The notes: generated from the letters alone by a model not told the origin. A DNA stretch of 64,000 nucleotides from Zoogloea sp021286885 (GCF_041915215.1 NZ_JAYSBV010000002.1), one strand, 5' to 3'; shown: positions 8,144-17,469, counted from the first letter of the stretch. Program-made: numbers and translations.

Positions 8144-11100
8144 CTAACCGGCCTCATCGAGTTGCATCAGTTGCGGATTGCCTCCGGTAGCAGCCGTGTT
8201 CACCGTGATGCAGCGCTCCACCACCATGCGCTCCAGGGCGTAATCCGGGTCTGCCACCAAAAATGGGCGGATGGGGCCGGGCACGGCGGCGCAGCGCTGG
8301 CGCCAGTCGGCCAGGGCTGGTGCCGGCAGATCGGCCAGCACCCCATCCCAATGCCCGCCGTGCAGTTCGCGCACCACGCCCAGGGTTTGGCGCAAGTCCG
8401 GTGGCAGATGGGCGAGCCAAGGATCCTGGCTGTCGGCTTCCAACAACAAATAGCGGTTGCCGGTGGCGAGGGCCGCGATCCATTGGCCAAGCAGCGCCTC
8501 CCCATGCCTGGGCAAGCCCAGAAAGGCGCCCCGGGGGTAAAAACCCAGGGTGTTCTGTTCGCCGGTGGGGCCGGGCAAAGACACATGCACCCCGGCAAGG
8601 CTGTAACGCCGGGCCCGGGCCAGGGTTTCCAGCAAACGCAGGCGGGCCGGCTCGTCCAGCAGGCTGCGGGCCTCGCCCTCCAGCCAGGTGGCCAGACGAT
8701 CCAGCCCGGGCCGGGCCGGGCGGGGGCATTCGGGTAAAGGCGGCGCGGGGTAGCGTACCAGCCGCCGCAGGCTAAGGGGCCCGCCCGCCTTGGGGCCGGT
8801 GCCCGAGAGCCCCTCGCCCCCAAAGGGCTGAACGCCCACCACCGCGCCAATCATGTTGCGATTGACGTAGGCATTGCCCACCCGCATACGCCCAAGAATG
8901 TGCTGGACATGCCCTTCCACCCGGGACTGGACGCCTAGGGTGAGTCCGTAACCCCGGGCGTCCAGCCGGGCGAGCACGCTATCCAGCTGGGCCGCCGGGT
9001 AGGCGAGCAGATGCAGCACGGGGCCGAAGATTTCTTCGGGCACGTCTTCGGGCGCCGTCACCCGGATCAGGGCGGGGGCCAGATAATGGCCATGGGTAGC
9101 TTCGGCGGGCAGGCTGCGGGTCAGCACCGGAAAACCCCGGGCTTCCATCTGCTCCAGGTGGCCACGCACGCGCGCCAGGGCGGCCCCGTCGATGAGGGGG
9201 CCCATATCGGTGGAAAAAGCGGCCGGCGGGCCCACCCGCCATTCGGCGAGGGCCGCATCCAGCAGCCCGAACACCCGCTCAGCAATGTCTTCCTGCACGC
9301 ACAGAAGGCGCAGGGCCGAGCAGCGCTGGCCCGCCGAATCAAAGGTCGAGCTGATTACATCCGCCACCACCTGCTCGGGCAGGGCGGTGGAATCCACCAC
9401 CATGGCGTTGATCCCGCCGGTTTCGGCCACTAGCAGATCCACGCCCCGGGCCGCGAGGCGCTGGTGGATCAGGCGGGCCACGTCGGTGGAGCCGGTAAAC
9501 AACACCCCGTCGATGCGCGCATCCGCCACCAGGGCCGCGCCCACCGTTTCGCCCGGCCCAGGCAGGCATTGCAGCACACCCCGGGGCACCCCCGCCGCGT
9601 GAAAGAGGCGCAGGGCCTGATCGGCGATCAGAGGCGTCTGCTCGGCGGGCTTGGCGATCACCCCGTTGCCGGTGGCCAGCCCGGCGGCAATCTGGCCCAC
9701 GAAGATGGCGAGGGGGAAATTCCAGGGGCTGATGGCCAGCAACAGGCCCACGGGCTGGCTTCCGTCCAGATCTCCCGCCAGCAGCCGGGCGGCGTAGTAA
9801 CGACAAAAATCCACTGCCTCGCGCAGCTCGCCCCAGGCGGCAGGCCAGGTTTTGCCCGCCTCCTCCACCAGCAGGCAGGCCAGAAAGTCGCCCCGCCCCG
9901 CCAACGCATCCGCCACCTGATGGAGCACCCGGGCCCGTTGCTGGGGCCCCAGGGCCTGCCAGGCGGGCAGTGCAGCCTGGGCACCTTCCAGGGCGGCGGC
10001 GATTTCGAGCGGGTGGGTGTCGCGCACCTCCCCCAATACCCGATCCAGTGCCGCTGGAGCATGCACCGGGCGCGCCTCGAAGGGCTGGCCCGGCCATGCG
10101 ACGCTGGTGATGGGGGCCGCCAACAGGCCGCAGCCCCGGGCGTGCGCCAGGCTGGCCAGCAACGCCTGACGCACCTGCGCCGAGGCCAGATCCGGCCCCT
10201 GGGCGCCCATCCGCTCGGGGTAGAGGGCCAGGGGCAAGGGAATGGCCGGGTGGGGCTGGCCGGCGCTACGGGCAAAGGCGTCCAGGGGGTCGGCCACCAG
10301 GATTTCCAGGGGCAAGGCCTCATCCACGATGTGATGGACGAAGCTGGTGTTGGCGCCGTTTTCCAGCAGCCGTCGCACCAGGTAGGCGAGCAGGCTGCGG
10401 TGGCTGCCCACCGGGGCGTAGATCCGCACCGGGCGGCGCAGGGCAGCATCTGGGTGATTCACGATGGCGTCGTAGAGCCCCTGCCCCATCCCGTGCAGGC
10501 CCTGAAACTCGTAGTCACCGGGGCGGAAGGGGCCGGCCATGTGCAGGATGCTGGCGAGGGTATGGGCGTTGTGGGTGGCAAACAGGGGGAATACCGCATC
10601 CGGTGCGGCCAGCAGCTGACGGGCGCAGGCCAGGTAGGCGATGTCAGTGTGGGCCTTGCGGGTGTAAACCGGGTAATCCACCAGCCCATCGAGCTGGGCA
10701 CGCTTGATCTCGCTATCCCAATAGGCGCCCTTGACCAGGCGCACCATCAGGCGCCGGCCACTGCGCCGGGCCAGGGCGATGATCCAGTCCAGCACCCGGG
10801 GGGCCCGCTTCTGGTAGGCCTGGACTACAAAGCCCAGGCCCGCCCAGTCGGCGAGGGCCGGGTCGCTGGCCAGGGCCTGGAGCACATCCAGAGAGAGTTC
10901 CAGCCGGTCGGCCTCTTCGGCATCAATGGTGAGGCCGATGTCGTGCTGTTTGGCCAACAGGCAGAGCTGGCGCACCCGGGGCAGCAGCTCGGCGAGCACC
11001 CGCTCCCGCTGGGCCCAACCGTAGCGCGGATGGAGCGCCGAGAGTTTGATGGAGATGCCGTTCCCCCGCTGGACGCCGCGCCAGTGGTCGGCAGCACCAA

Positions 11101-11845
11101 TCGCTTCGATGGCCTGGGCGTAGGCGCTGGCATAGGTGCGAGCATCCTCGGCGCACAGGGCGGCCTCGCCGAGCATGTCGAAAGAGTAGCGGTAGGCGGC
11201 AGCGTTTCCCTGGGCGGCGCGCTCCAGGGCGGCACCTATGGTTTCGCCCATCACAAACTGCTGGCCCACCAGGCCCATGGCCTGCTCCATGGCCTGAAGC
11301 ACCAGGGCCTGCCCCCCGGCAGCGGCCAGGCGCCCCAGGCCAGCGGCGAGGCCTTCGGTGTCGTGGGGCGCGAGCACCCGCCCCGTCAGGCTGAGGCACC
11401 AGGCGGCCAGGTTCACAAACCAGGAAGGGCTATGGCCCACATGGGCGGCCCAATCCCCATCGGCCAGCTTGTCGCGGATCAGATCGAGGCGGCTGGCGCT
11501 GTCGGGCACCCGCAGCAGGGCCTCGGCCAAGCCCATGAGGGCCAGCCCTTCGTGGCTGCTGAGGGAGAATTCGTGCATCAGCGCATCCACGCCCCGGGCT
11601 CGGGCCCGGTGGTGGCGCATCCGGGCAGCCAGCTGGAGGGCCAGATCACGGATCTGCCCCCGGGCGGTGGTATCGGTGGGAAGCTGGGCGACCAGGGCAG
11701 CAATCGCTTCGGCCTCGGGGAGGCGGGTCGCCCCATCAATGGCTAGCCGCAGGGCCGCAAAAGCGTGATCGGAAGGAGCGGGAGGAGGCTCAGCCGCCCA
11801 CACGGCGCTGGAACCCTGGACACCAGAAGGAGACGCAGCGGTCAT
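8144..11845 (-). CDS. putA: Bifunctional proline dehydrogenase / glutamate-semialdehyde dehydrogenase PutA
   Basis: Oxidises proline to glutamate in two steps, with FAD and quinone, then NAD, and channels the intermediate. The 1233 residues contain an N-terminal helical arm, the proline dehydrogenase barrel (DAEEADRLELSLDV, KGAYWDSEIKRAQ), the aldehyde dehydrogenase domain with catalytic Cys near 842 (FDSAGQRCSAL), and a C-terminal ALDH-like domain of about 200 residues. The ribbon-helix-helix repressor domain found at the N-terminus of E. coli PutA is missing, so it should not regulate its own gene. I chose the ATG at 11845, just after GGTGAT; an in-frame ATG at 11863 is possible. The length and extra C-terminal domain match type B PutA. 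Confidence 0.95.
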   Translation of the reverse strand: MTAASPSGVQGSSAVWAAEPPPAPSDHAFAALRLAIDGATRLPEAEAIAALVAQLPTDTTARGQIRDLALQLAARMRHHRARARGVDALMHEFSLSSHEGLALMGLAEALLRVPDSASRLDLIRDKLADGDWAAHVGHSPSWFVNLAAWCLSLTGRVLAPHDTEGLAAGLGRLAAAGGQALVLQAMEQAMGLVGQQFVMGETIGAALERAAQGNAAAYRYSFDMLGEAALCAEDARTYASAYAQAIEAIGAADHWRGVQRGNGISIKLSALHPRYGWAQRERVLAELLPRVRQLCLLAKQHDIGLTIDAEEADRLELSLDVLQALASDPALADWAGLGFVVQAYQKRAPRVLDWIIALARRSGRRLMVRLVKGAYWDSEIKRAQLDGLVDYPVYTRKAHTDIAYLACARQLLAAPDAVFPLFATHNAHTLASILHMAGPFRPGDYEFQGLHGMGQGLYDAIVNHPDAALRRPVRIYAPVGSHRSLLAYLVRRLLENGANTSFVHHIVDEALPLEILVADPLDAFARSAGQPHPAIPLPLALYPERMGAQGPDLASAQVRQALLASLAHARGCGLLAAPITSVAWPGQPFEARPVHAPAALDRVLGEVRDTHPLEIAAALEGAQAALPAWQALGPQQRARVLHQVADALAGRGDFLACLLVEEAGKTWPAAWGELREAVDFCRYYAARLLAGDLDGSQPVGLLLAISPWNFPLAIFVGQIAAGLATGNGVIAKPAEQTPLIADQALRLFHAAGVPRGVLQCLPGPGETVGAALVADARIDGVLFTGSTDVARLIHQRLAARGVDLLVAETGGINAMVVDSTALPEQVVADVISSTFDSAGQRCSALRLLCVQEDIAERVFGLLDAALAEWRVGPPAAFSTDMGPLIDGAALARVRGHLEQMEARGFPVLTRSLPAEATHGHYLAPALIRVTAPEDVPEEIFGPVLHLLAYPAAQLDSVLARLDARGYGLTLGVQSRVEGHVQHILGRMRVGNAYVNRNMIGAVVGVQPFGGEGLSGTGPKAGGPLSLRRLVRYPAPPLPECPRPARPGLDRLATWLEGEARSLLDEPARLRLLETLARARRYSLAGVHVSLPGPTGEQNTLGFYPRGAFLGLPRHGEALLGQWIAALATGNRYLLLEADSQDPWLAHLPPDLRQTLGVVRELHGGHWDGVLADLPAPALADWRQRCAAVPGPIRPFLVADPDYALERMVVERCITVNTAATGGNPQLMQLDEAG

Positions 11846-11909
11846 GGCATCACCATCAAGCATGGATGAGTAAAGCCAGTTTGACCGCTGCGGGGCAGAA
11901 CGATTCCCT

Positions 11910-11939
11910 GAAAACACCCGGCAGATGCCAGGTATTTTC
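11910..11939 (-). terminator. Weak terminator-like hairpin after fbp
   Basis: GAAAACACC and GGTATTTTC pair with one C-A mismatch around a 12-base loop, just beyond the fbp stop. On the minus strand it finishes in TTTTC only, so termination may be partial and fbp may run into putA. Confidence 0.35.
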
Positions 11940-11954
11940 ACGGGAGAGGACGTA

Positions 11955-12956
11955 TCAGTCTTCCAGGTGGTAGCGGGTCACCCGTTCGACTTCGTTGCGG
12001 GAGCCGAGCACCACCGGCACGCGCTGGTGCAGCTTGGTGGGCTGGAGGTCGAGGATGCGCTCGCGGCCTGTGGTGGCGGCACCGCCAGCAGCTTCGACGA
12101 TCATGGCCATGGGATTGGCTTCGTACATCAGGCGCAGCTTGCCGCCCTTTTCCTTGGTCTTGCTGTCCAGGGGGTACATGAAGATGCCGCCCCGGGTCAG
12201 GATACGATGCACGTCGGCCACCATGGAGGCCACCCAGCGCATGTTGAAGTCCCGGCCCCGGGGGCCTTCGGAACCGGCACGCACTTCGCTCACGTAACGC
12301 TGCACGGGGGCTTCCCAGAAGCGCTCGTTGGAGGCGTTGATCGCGTACTCCTTGGTGTCTTCGGGGATGGTCATGTAGGGGTGGGTGTAGATGAAGCTGC
12401 CCATTTCCCGATCCAGGGTGAAACCATGCACGCCATCGCCCACGGTCAGCACCAGCTGGGTGGAGGGGCCGTACACCGAGTAGCCGGCGGCAACCTGGGC
12501 GGTGCCGGGCTGCATGAAGTCGGCTTCGGTCACGGCATTGCCAGTGTTGGGTGCACGCAACACCGAGAAGATGGTACCCACAGAAACATTAACGTCGATG
12601 TTGGAAGATCCATCGAGGGGATCGAACAGCAGCAGGTAGCCGCCCTTCGGGTAGTCGCTGGGGATGGGCTGGATCTCGTCCACTTCTTCGGAAGCCATGG
12701 CCGCCAGGTGACCGCCCCACTCGTTGGCCTGGATCAGGATGTCATTGGCGATCACATCCAGCTTCTTCTGGGCCTCGCCCTGCACGTTGTCGCTGCCCGC
12801 CTCGCCCAGCACGCCTGCCAGCGCGCCCTTGGAGACGTTCACCGAGATGGCCTTGACTGCCCGGGCGACGACTTCCATCAACAGGCGCAGGTCGGCTTCC
12901 ATCAAACCTTTGCGTTGCTGTTCGATCAAAAACTGGGTTAGCGTAACTCGCCGCAT
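11955..12956 (-). CDS. fbp: Fructose-1,6-bisphosphatase, class I
   Basis: Hydrolyses fructose 1,6-bisphosphate to fructose 6-phosphate, the irreversible step of gluconeogenesis. The 333-residue protein contains the metal-binding signature LFDPLDGSSNIDVNVSVGTIFS and the C-terminal active-site block GKLRLMYEANPMAMIVEAAGG. Length equals that of class I enzymes (about 332). The start MRRVTLTQFLIEQQR at 12956 follows CCGGAGAAC; the upstream in-frame extension is not homologous. It sits head to head with dadA and head to tail with putA. All three would be needed for growth on amino acids, a modest functional link. Confidence 0.97.
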   Translation of the reverse strand: MRRVTLTQFLIEQQRKGLMEADLRLLMEVVARAVKAISVNVSKGALAGVLGEAGSDNVQGEAQKKLDVIANDILIQANEWGGHLAAMASEEVDEIQPIPSDYPKGGYLLLFDPLDGSSNIDVNVSVGTIFSVLRAPNTGNAVTEADFMQPGTAQVAAGYSVYGPSTQLVLTVGDGVHGFTLDREMGSFIYTHPYMTIPEDTKEYAINASNERFWEAPVQRYVSEVRAGSEGPRGRDFNMRWVASMVADVHRILTRGGIFMYPLDSKTKEKGGKLRLMYEANPMAMIVEAAGGAATTGRERILDLQPTKLHQRVPVVLGSRNEVERVTRYHLED

Positions 12957-13090
12957 GAAATTGTTCTCCGGGTTGCCTGTAAAAACCGTGATTATCGCCC
13001 GGAATACGCCGGGCCGTCGTTTATGATTGAAGCTTGGGCATAATAGAGCCTTGCCCCCCGTGCCCACTGAGGATTTTTTACCGACTCATC

Positions 13091-14344
13091 ATGGAAGTTC
13101 TGGTCATCGGCGCCGGTCTGTCCGGCGTCACGAGTGCGTGGTATCTCGCCCAAGCCGGCTGCAAGGTCACCGTTGTTGACCGTCAACCCGGGCCAGGTCT
13201 GGAAACCAGCTTCGCCAATGGGGGACAAATTTCCGTCAGCCATCCCGAGCCCTGGGCCAACCCTTCGGCCCCCGCCACCGTACTGCGCTGGCTGGGCCGT
13301 GCCGACGCGCCCCTGCTATTCCGCTTCCGTCCGGATAAAGCCCAGTGGCGCTGGTCTCTGGGCTTCCTGCGGGAATGCCTCCCCCGGCGTACCGCCCGTA
13401 ACACAGCGGCCATCGCCAACCTGGCCCTGTACAGCCAGCATTGCCTACGCGAACTGCGCGAATCCACCGGGCTGGAGTATGAAGCCGGCAGCGGCGGCAT
13501 CCTGCACCTGTTTCACACCCGCAAGGAAATCGCCCAGCTCCCCAAGAAACAGCGCATTCTTCAGCAGTTCGGCATACGCAGCCAGATCCTGAGCCGGGAC
13601 GAGATGGTGCACATCGAACCCTCCCTGGCGAGCATCGCCCCCCGGCTGGCGGGCGCCCTGCATGGAGTCGACGATGAAACCGGCAATGCACACCTGTTCT
13701 GCAAGGCCCTGGCCCAGCGATGCGTAGAGGCCGGCGTGCGCTTCATGTTCGACAACACCGTGCAGTCGTTTGACTTTGTCCGGGGTCAGATCCATGGGGT
13801 GCGCATCATGGACTCCTACAACCGGAGCGGGGTACTGCGGGCCGATGCCTTTGTGCTCGCAGCCGGCAGCTACAGCGCCCGCATCGCCCAGCGGATCGGA
13901 GAAAGACTCCCCATCTATCCGGTCAAGGGCTATTCCATCACCGTCCCGATACGTGACCTGGAGCGGGCACCCCACGTCAGCCTGACGGATGAATCCAAAC
14001 GCATCGTTTGCTCCCGGCTGGGCAACAACATCCGGGTTGCGGGTACCGCAGAGATCAACGGTTTCGACCTGCGCCCCAACCCAGCCCGCAGTGCGGCCCT
14101 GGTGGCCTGGCTGGAAACCCATCTGCCCGGCATCAGCGACACCAGCCGGGCCGAACACTGGTGCGGCCTGCGCCCCGCGACCCCAAGCAATGTGCCCATC
14201 ATTGGCCACAGCCAGATCGCCAACCTGTACTTCAACACCGGCCATGGCACCCTGGGCTGGACCCTGGCGTGTGGTTCGGCCAAATCCCTGACCGACATCA
14301 TGATGGGGCAACATCCTGGGCTGGACTTCCCGTTCCGGCTTTAA
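13091..14344 (+). CDS. dadA: D-amino acid dehydrogenase (DadA family)
   Basis: FAD-dependent dehydrogenase that oxidises D-amino acids, typically D-alanine, to 2-oxo acids and passes electrons to the respiratory chain at the inner face of the membrane. The 417 residues begin with the dinucleotide-binding motif VIGAGLSGVTSAWYL. They include the conserved HPEPWANP block and end in the C-terminal FAD signature FNTGHGTLGWTLACGSA. The ATG at 13091 gives the family N-terminus (MEVLVIGAGLSG). The alanine racemase dadX that often follows is not present; the next gene is convergent. Confidence 0.94.
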   Translation: MEVLVIGAGLSGVTSAWYLAQAGCKVTVVDRQPGPGLETSFANGGQISVSHPEPWANPSAPATVLRWLGRADAPLLFRFRPDKAQWRWSLGFLRECLPRRTARNTAAIANLALYSQHCLRELRESTGLEYEAGSGGILHLFHTRKEIAQLPKKQRILQQFGIRSQILSRDEMVHIEPSLASIAPRLAGALHGVDDETGNAHLFCKALAQRCVEAGVRFMFDNTVQSFDFVRGQIHGVRIMDSYNRSGVLRADAFVLAAGSYSARIAQRIGERLPIYPVKGYSITVPIRDLERAPHVSLTDESKRIVCSRLGNNIRVAGTAEINGFDLRPNPARSAALVAWLETHLPGISDTSRAEHWCGLRPATPSNVPIIGHSQIANLYFNTGHGTLGWTLACGSAKSLTDIMMGQHPGLDFPFRL

Positions 14345-14350
14345 CCCCCC

Positions 14351-15223
14351 TCACTCCCCAGTAGAGGCGGCTGCATCCTCAAAGAGGCGCTGGTAAACAA
14401 ACGCCGAGAGCACCAGCGCATCCTCAGGGGTAAGCTGCTCAAACTGCAGCCCGTGCCCTACCACGGGCGGGCTGCCTTCAGGGCCAGGCATGTAGTGGAT
14501 GGAGCGCAGCAGCGCATTCAGGCTGAGATACTGCTCGCCACCATTCACCTGCAGCCGAAACTTCAGGCTGATCTTATCGTTCTTCACGCCCGCCAGCCCC
14601 TTGCCCACAAACATGGCCCCCCCGGTACTCAGATCGGTGATCGTACCTGCATGGGTTTTCTGGTTCGCGCCGGTCACGGCGGTGATCAAATTGACTGGGC
14701 AGCGGGCCCCCCGCCGAATCGAAATTCCTCTCACCAACACGGGGTAGCTCATGTGCAGATAGGGATAGGGGGTATTCATCACTTTCTGGATGGTGGACTG
14801 AAACGCGTACACGCTCTTGCCCGAGAACAGCCGCACCACAAAGCTCTGCCCCTCCCGCAGCAACAGCACGCGACCATCCACCACCGGCGTGCTCACCAGC
14901 ACGCTACGCCCCTGGAGATAACCGATCAGTTTGACGTAATGGCGTGCTTCTTCGCCTTGGGCTTGCAACTGCATGGTTTCACCCACATACAGCCGTACGT
15001 CTTCGAGGGGGCAGGAGATTTCGGTGGCGCGTCCGGCAGGCGCCGGCTCGGGCGTTTCTTCGACCTTGCGAAACAAGCCTCGTCCCAACAGATGCTGACG
15101 CTGCCCCTCGCTTTGCAGCACAGCGCCCCGGGCCAGCAGAAGCTTGTTGCGGGCGTCAAACAAGGGCCAGGCCAAGGGCTGGCCCAACTGGATTTCTTCT
15201 TCAGCAACGCGGACGAAAGACAT
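14351..15223 (-). CDS. PilZ-domain protein with YcgR-type N-terminal domain
   Basis: Probable c-di-GMP effector controlling flagellar motility or surface behaviour. The roughly 290-residue product has an N-terminal segment without recognised motif, a YcgR-type beta domain at about residues 75-180 (VGETMQLQ to YLHMSYP) and a PilZ domain at about 185-285. The PilZ domain has both binding motifs: RRGAR (RxxxR) and DLSTGG (D/NxSxxG). The ATG at 15223 is favoured; an upstream in-frame GTG at 15253 would add ten residues. It is the last of three minus-strand genes after hemerythrin and DUF1992. Two chemoreceptors and a GGDEF cyclase elsewhere in the window fit a motility role. Confidence 0.85.
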   Translation of the reverse strand: MSFVRVAEEEIQLGQPLAWPLFDARNKLLLARGAVLQSEGQRQHLLGRGLFRKVEETPEPAPAGRATEISCPLEDVRLYVGETMQLQAQGEEARHYVKLIGYLQGRSVLVSTPVVDGRVLLLREGQSFVVRLFSGKSVYAFQSTIQKVMNTPYPYLHMSYPVLVRGISIRRGARCPVNLITAVTGANQKTHAGTITDLSTGGAMFVGKGLAGVKNDKISLKFRLQVNGGEQYLSLNALLRSIHYMPGPEGSPPVVGHGLQFEQLTPEDALVLSAFVYQRLFEDAAASTGE

Positions 15224-15323
15224 GGTGTGCGACCCATAAGGAAACTGCCACACATCCTATCGGCACTAGAAGTCAAATCTTGACCACAGAGAAAGCATGG
15301 TCAATCAAACACTGGCTTGCATA

Positions 15324-15701
15324 TCAGACACCCGGGGCGTCAGGCGCGCTGGGAGGGGATGCCCTGCGAGCCAGGAGGGCCGCAGCGACCCGGCCCAAAC
15401 CCTGGGCCTCCAGATTTTGCACCAAGGCCAACAGGCGAAGATTTTCCTGGGTGCGCTGGGCGGGTGTCAGGTGCGCTGCGTCGGCTTCTGCGCCGGATGA
15501 GACCAGGGCTTTGAGGGCCAAAACCGCGCTCGGGCAGCACCCTGCATTGCGCAGGATGCGGTTGCTCATCCGAACCTCGGCGGGGATTAAAGGATCTTCA
15601 TCCAGATCCAGCGGCCTGCCCTCCCCCGGCAAGCCGCTCAATTCGCCCCGCGCCAGGGCACCCCGGATGCGCTCTTCGGCCAGCAGATCGAAGATGCTCA
15701 T
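15324..15701 (-). CDS. DUF1992 (DnaJC28-like) domain protein
   Basis: A 125-residue cytoplasmic protein of unknown function. The family pattern is clear at the N-terminus: MSIFDLLAEERIRGAL followed by GELSGLPGEGRPLDLDEDPLIPAEVRMSNRILRNAG. This module occurs in many proteobacteria as a stand-alone protein and in DnaJ homologue C28 of animals. The C-terminal half is low-complexity and alanine-rich. The start at 15701 gives the canonical N-terminus; a Met six codons upstream is less likely. It lies 23 bases downstream of the hemerythrin gene and probably shares its transcript. Confidence 0.8.
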   Translation of the reverse strand: MSIFDLLAEERIRGALARGELSGLPGEGRPLDLDEDPLIPAEVRMSNRILRNAGCCPSAVLALKALVSSGAEADAAHLTPAQRTQENLRLLALVQNLEAQGLGRVAAALLARRASPPSAPDAPGV

Positions 15702-15724
15702 CCGGCCTGCACCAGGCAATGGGA

Positions 15725-16213
15725 TCAGGCAGCCTCAGAGGCGGCAGCCGCTTGGGCCGGCGGAGTGCAACACGCACCTTCGGCCTCTTCGGCGCTGGGC
15801 GGATTGCGGATCTCACCGGTAGCCGGATCGAAGTCGATGGAAGCCAGATACGCCGCCAGCGCCGCGTCCATGGACTCCACATGGTTGGCAAACCAGACGG
15901 GCAGCTCCTGGATCAGCTGGCGCGTAAGTGCCACATCACCATTGACCAAGCGCTTGCGCACATCCTTGCAGACCGCCAGAACGCGGTCATGTTCAGCCTT
16001 GTGGCACCCCGGAAAGCCTACGAGTTCCATCCAGTGATTTTCTTGATCGAAGTGGGCGATGGTGTGTTCGATGAACACATCCAGCTCGGCCAGCAGCGCT
16101 TCGCTTGAGGGTGCGGCCGCCAGGCGGTTGCAATCCTCGACAAACTCCTCGTGGGTTTCATCCATCGGACCCAAACCCAGTTGCAGCTTTTCGGTCCATT
16201 CCATGACGGCCAT
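15725..16213 (-). CDS. Bacteriohemerythrin
   Basis: Oxygen-binding di-iron protein of the cytoplasm, used for O2 storage, delivery or sensing in microaerophilic bacteria. The 162 residues carry the ligand series in order: H in MDETHEEF, H and E in IEHTIAHFDQENHWM, the pair in HKAEHDRVL, and H and D in WFANHVESMD. It is a single-domain protein with a 30-residue C-terminal tail that includes a CC pair (EGACCTPPAQ), unusual for the family. The start at 16213 has GAGGT at the right distance. The downstream DUF1992 and PilZ genes lie on the same strand. Confidence 0.92.
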   Translation of the reverse strand: MAVMEWTEKLQLGLGPMDETHEEFVEDCNRLAAAPSSEALLAELDVFIEHTIAHFDQENHWMELVGFPGCHKAEHDRVLAVCKDVRKRLVNGDVALTRQLIQELPVWFANHVESMDAALAAYLASIDFDPATGEIRNPPSAEEAEGACCTPPAQAAAASEAA

Positions 16214-16339
16214 GCAGATACCTCTATTGCCAGTGTTGCAAATGCAGATTTTGATTCGGGCTGGCCACCAGTCTAGGCGGGCAGCCCTGGTCAGCACCTT
16301 GTGCCAAGTCAAGCCACGCCCGGGGCATGGCAGACGGAA

Positions 16340-16804
16340 CTACTTGACGATCTTCAGATGACCACGCCCAAAACCGCCCTTGGCGGGCGCAGGGGACGGG
16401 GTTTCCGGGCCGTTGTCATCGCTCTCGAGGACCGGCTGGGCGGCGCTGTCAGGTGCCGCGTCGGCCTGCTCACCGTCCGCCAACTGGACTTCAAAGGCCA
16501 TCCCATGCCCGTTTTCCCGGGCATAAATGGCAGCAACGTTTTCGATGGGTACCGAGATGTTCTGGGCCACACCACCAAAGCGCGCCTGGAAAGACACCAG
16601 ATCATTGCTGATCTGAAGATTCTGGGTGGCCGTCATGCTGACATTGAGCACGATCTGGCCATCCTGCACATAGGCACGAGGCACGACGGTACGGCCATTT
16701 ACAGCCACGGCCAGATAGGGCGTGTAGCCTTGATCGGAACACCACTCATAAATGGCGCGGATCAGGTAAGGCTTGGTGGAAATTTCGCTCATGGGCACGC
16801 TCAT
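16340..16804 (-). CDS. sspB: ClpXP protease specificity-enhancing factor SspB
   Basis: Adaptor that brings ssrA-tagged and other substrates to ClpXP. The 154-residue product has the compact substrate-binding domain (KPYLIRAIYEWCSDQGYTPYLAVAV, ISVPIENVAAIYARENGHGMAFE). A flexible acidic and proline-rich linker follows, and the C-terminal ClpX-docking tail is HLKIVK, close to the LRVVK tail of E. coli. The start at 16804 is supported by AGGAA seven bases upstream. It follows sspA, as in many beta- and gammaproteobacteria, but a terminator-like hairpin lies between the two genes. Confidence 0.95.
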   Translation of the reverse strand: MSVPMSEISTKPYLIRAIYEWCSDQGYTPYLAVAVNGRTVVPRAYVQDGQIVLNVSMTATQNLQISNDLVSFQARFGGVAQNISVPIENVAAIYARENGHGMAFEVQLADGEQADAAPDSAAQPVLESDDNGPETPSPAPAKGGFGRGHLKIVK

Positions 16805-16818
16805 AGGCAGTTTCCTGC

Positions 16819-16842
16819 AAAAAGGGGCCGCTGTGCGGCCCC
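16819..16842 (-). terminator. Terminator-like hairpin between sspA and sspB
   Basis: On the minus strand the stem GGGGCCGC / GCGGCCCC with loop ACA is followed by five T, 8 bases after the sspA stop and 15 bases before the sspB start. It would reduce sspB expression relative to sspA. Confidence 0.75.
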
Positions 16843-16850
16843 TGGGGTGA

Positions 16851-17447
16851 TCAGCGACGCATGACCTTTTCGGATGGGGTCATCGCATCAATGAAACCTT
16901 GGCGGCTGAAGATGCGCTCGGCGTACTTCATCAGCGGTGCTGCAGAACGAGGCAGCTCGATGCCGTAGTGGTCCAGACGCCACAGCAAAGGGGCAATCGC
17001 CACGTCCAGCATGGAGAACTCTTCACCCAGCAGGAACTTTTGCTTGGTGAACATGGGCGCCAGCTGAGTCAACTGGTCACGGATGTAAGCACGCTCCTTG
17101 TCAGCGGACTTGGGCGTCTTTTCCAGCACATGCACGTGGGTGAACAGCTCAAGCTCAAAGGTGTGCAGCAACTGGCGAGCCCGGGCACGCATGATGGGGT
17201 CGGGCGGCATCAGCTGCGGGTGCGGGAAACGCTCATCGATGTATTCGTTGATGATATTGGACTCATACAGGACGAGATCGCGATCAACCAGCACGGGAAC
17301 CCGGTTATACGGGTTGATGACAGCGATGTCTTCCGGCTTGTTAAAGAGATCGACATCAATCACCTGGAAATCCATGCCCTTTTCGAAGAGCACGATGCGG
17401 CACCGGTGACTGAACGGATCTGTCGTTCCGGAATACAAATTCATCAT
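16851..17447 (-). CDS. sspA: Stringent starvation protein A (GST-fold)
   Basis: GST-fold RNA-polymerase-associated protein induced by starvation and acid stress. The 198 residues comprise an N-terminal thioredoxin-like domain (MNLYSGTTDPFSHRCRIVLFEKGM, NPYNRVPVLVDRDLVLYESNIINEYIDERFPHP) and an all-helical C-terminal domain. The YESNIINEYI segment is distinctive for SspA. The protein should lack glutathione transferase activity, as known for SspA. Start is one of two adjacent ATG codons (17447 or 17444); the region upstream holds two terminator-like hairpins separating it from petC. Confidence 0.95.
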   Translation of the reverse strand: MMNLYSGTTDPFSHRCRIVLFEKGMDFQVIDVDLFNKPEDIAVINPYNRVPVLVDRDLVLYESNIINEYIDERFPHPQLMPPDPIMRARARQLLHTFELELFTHVHVLEKTPKSADKERAYIRDQLTQLAPMFTKQKFLLGEEFSMLDVAIAPLLWRLDHYGIELPRSAAPLMKYAERIFSRQGFIDAMTPSEKVMRR

Positions 17448-17469
17448 CGTTGTGTTACCCCACAGATTC

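Noticed and set aside
6230..8737. Very long open frame on the plus strand opposite tamA and the end of putA
   Set aside because: It is antisense to two genes with clear family motifs and has no recognisable domain; GC-rich codon use keeps the opposite frame open.
9464..11746. 760-codon open frame on the plus strand inside putA
   Set aside because: Antisense shadow of PutA; the composition is biased by the complementary codons and there is no ribosome site or domain.
12957..13090. CATAAT upstream of dadA as a promoter -10 box
   Set aside because: No acceptable -35 at 16-18 bases; the divergent fbp/dadA region must contain promoters but I cannot place them.
16293..16306. TGGCAC-like sequence upstream of the hemerythrin gene resembling a sigma-54 box
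   Set aside because: The GG to GC distance is 8 bases instead of 10 and no -12 TTGC is present.
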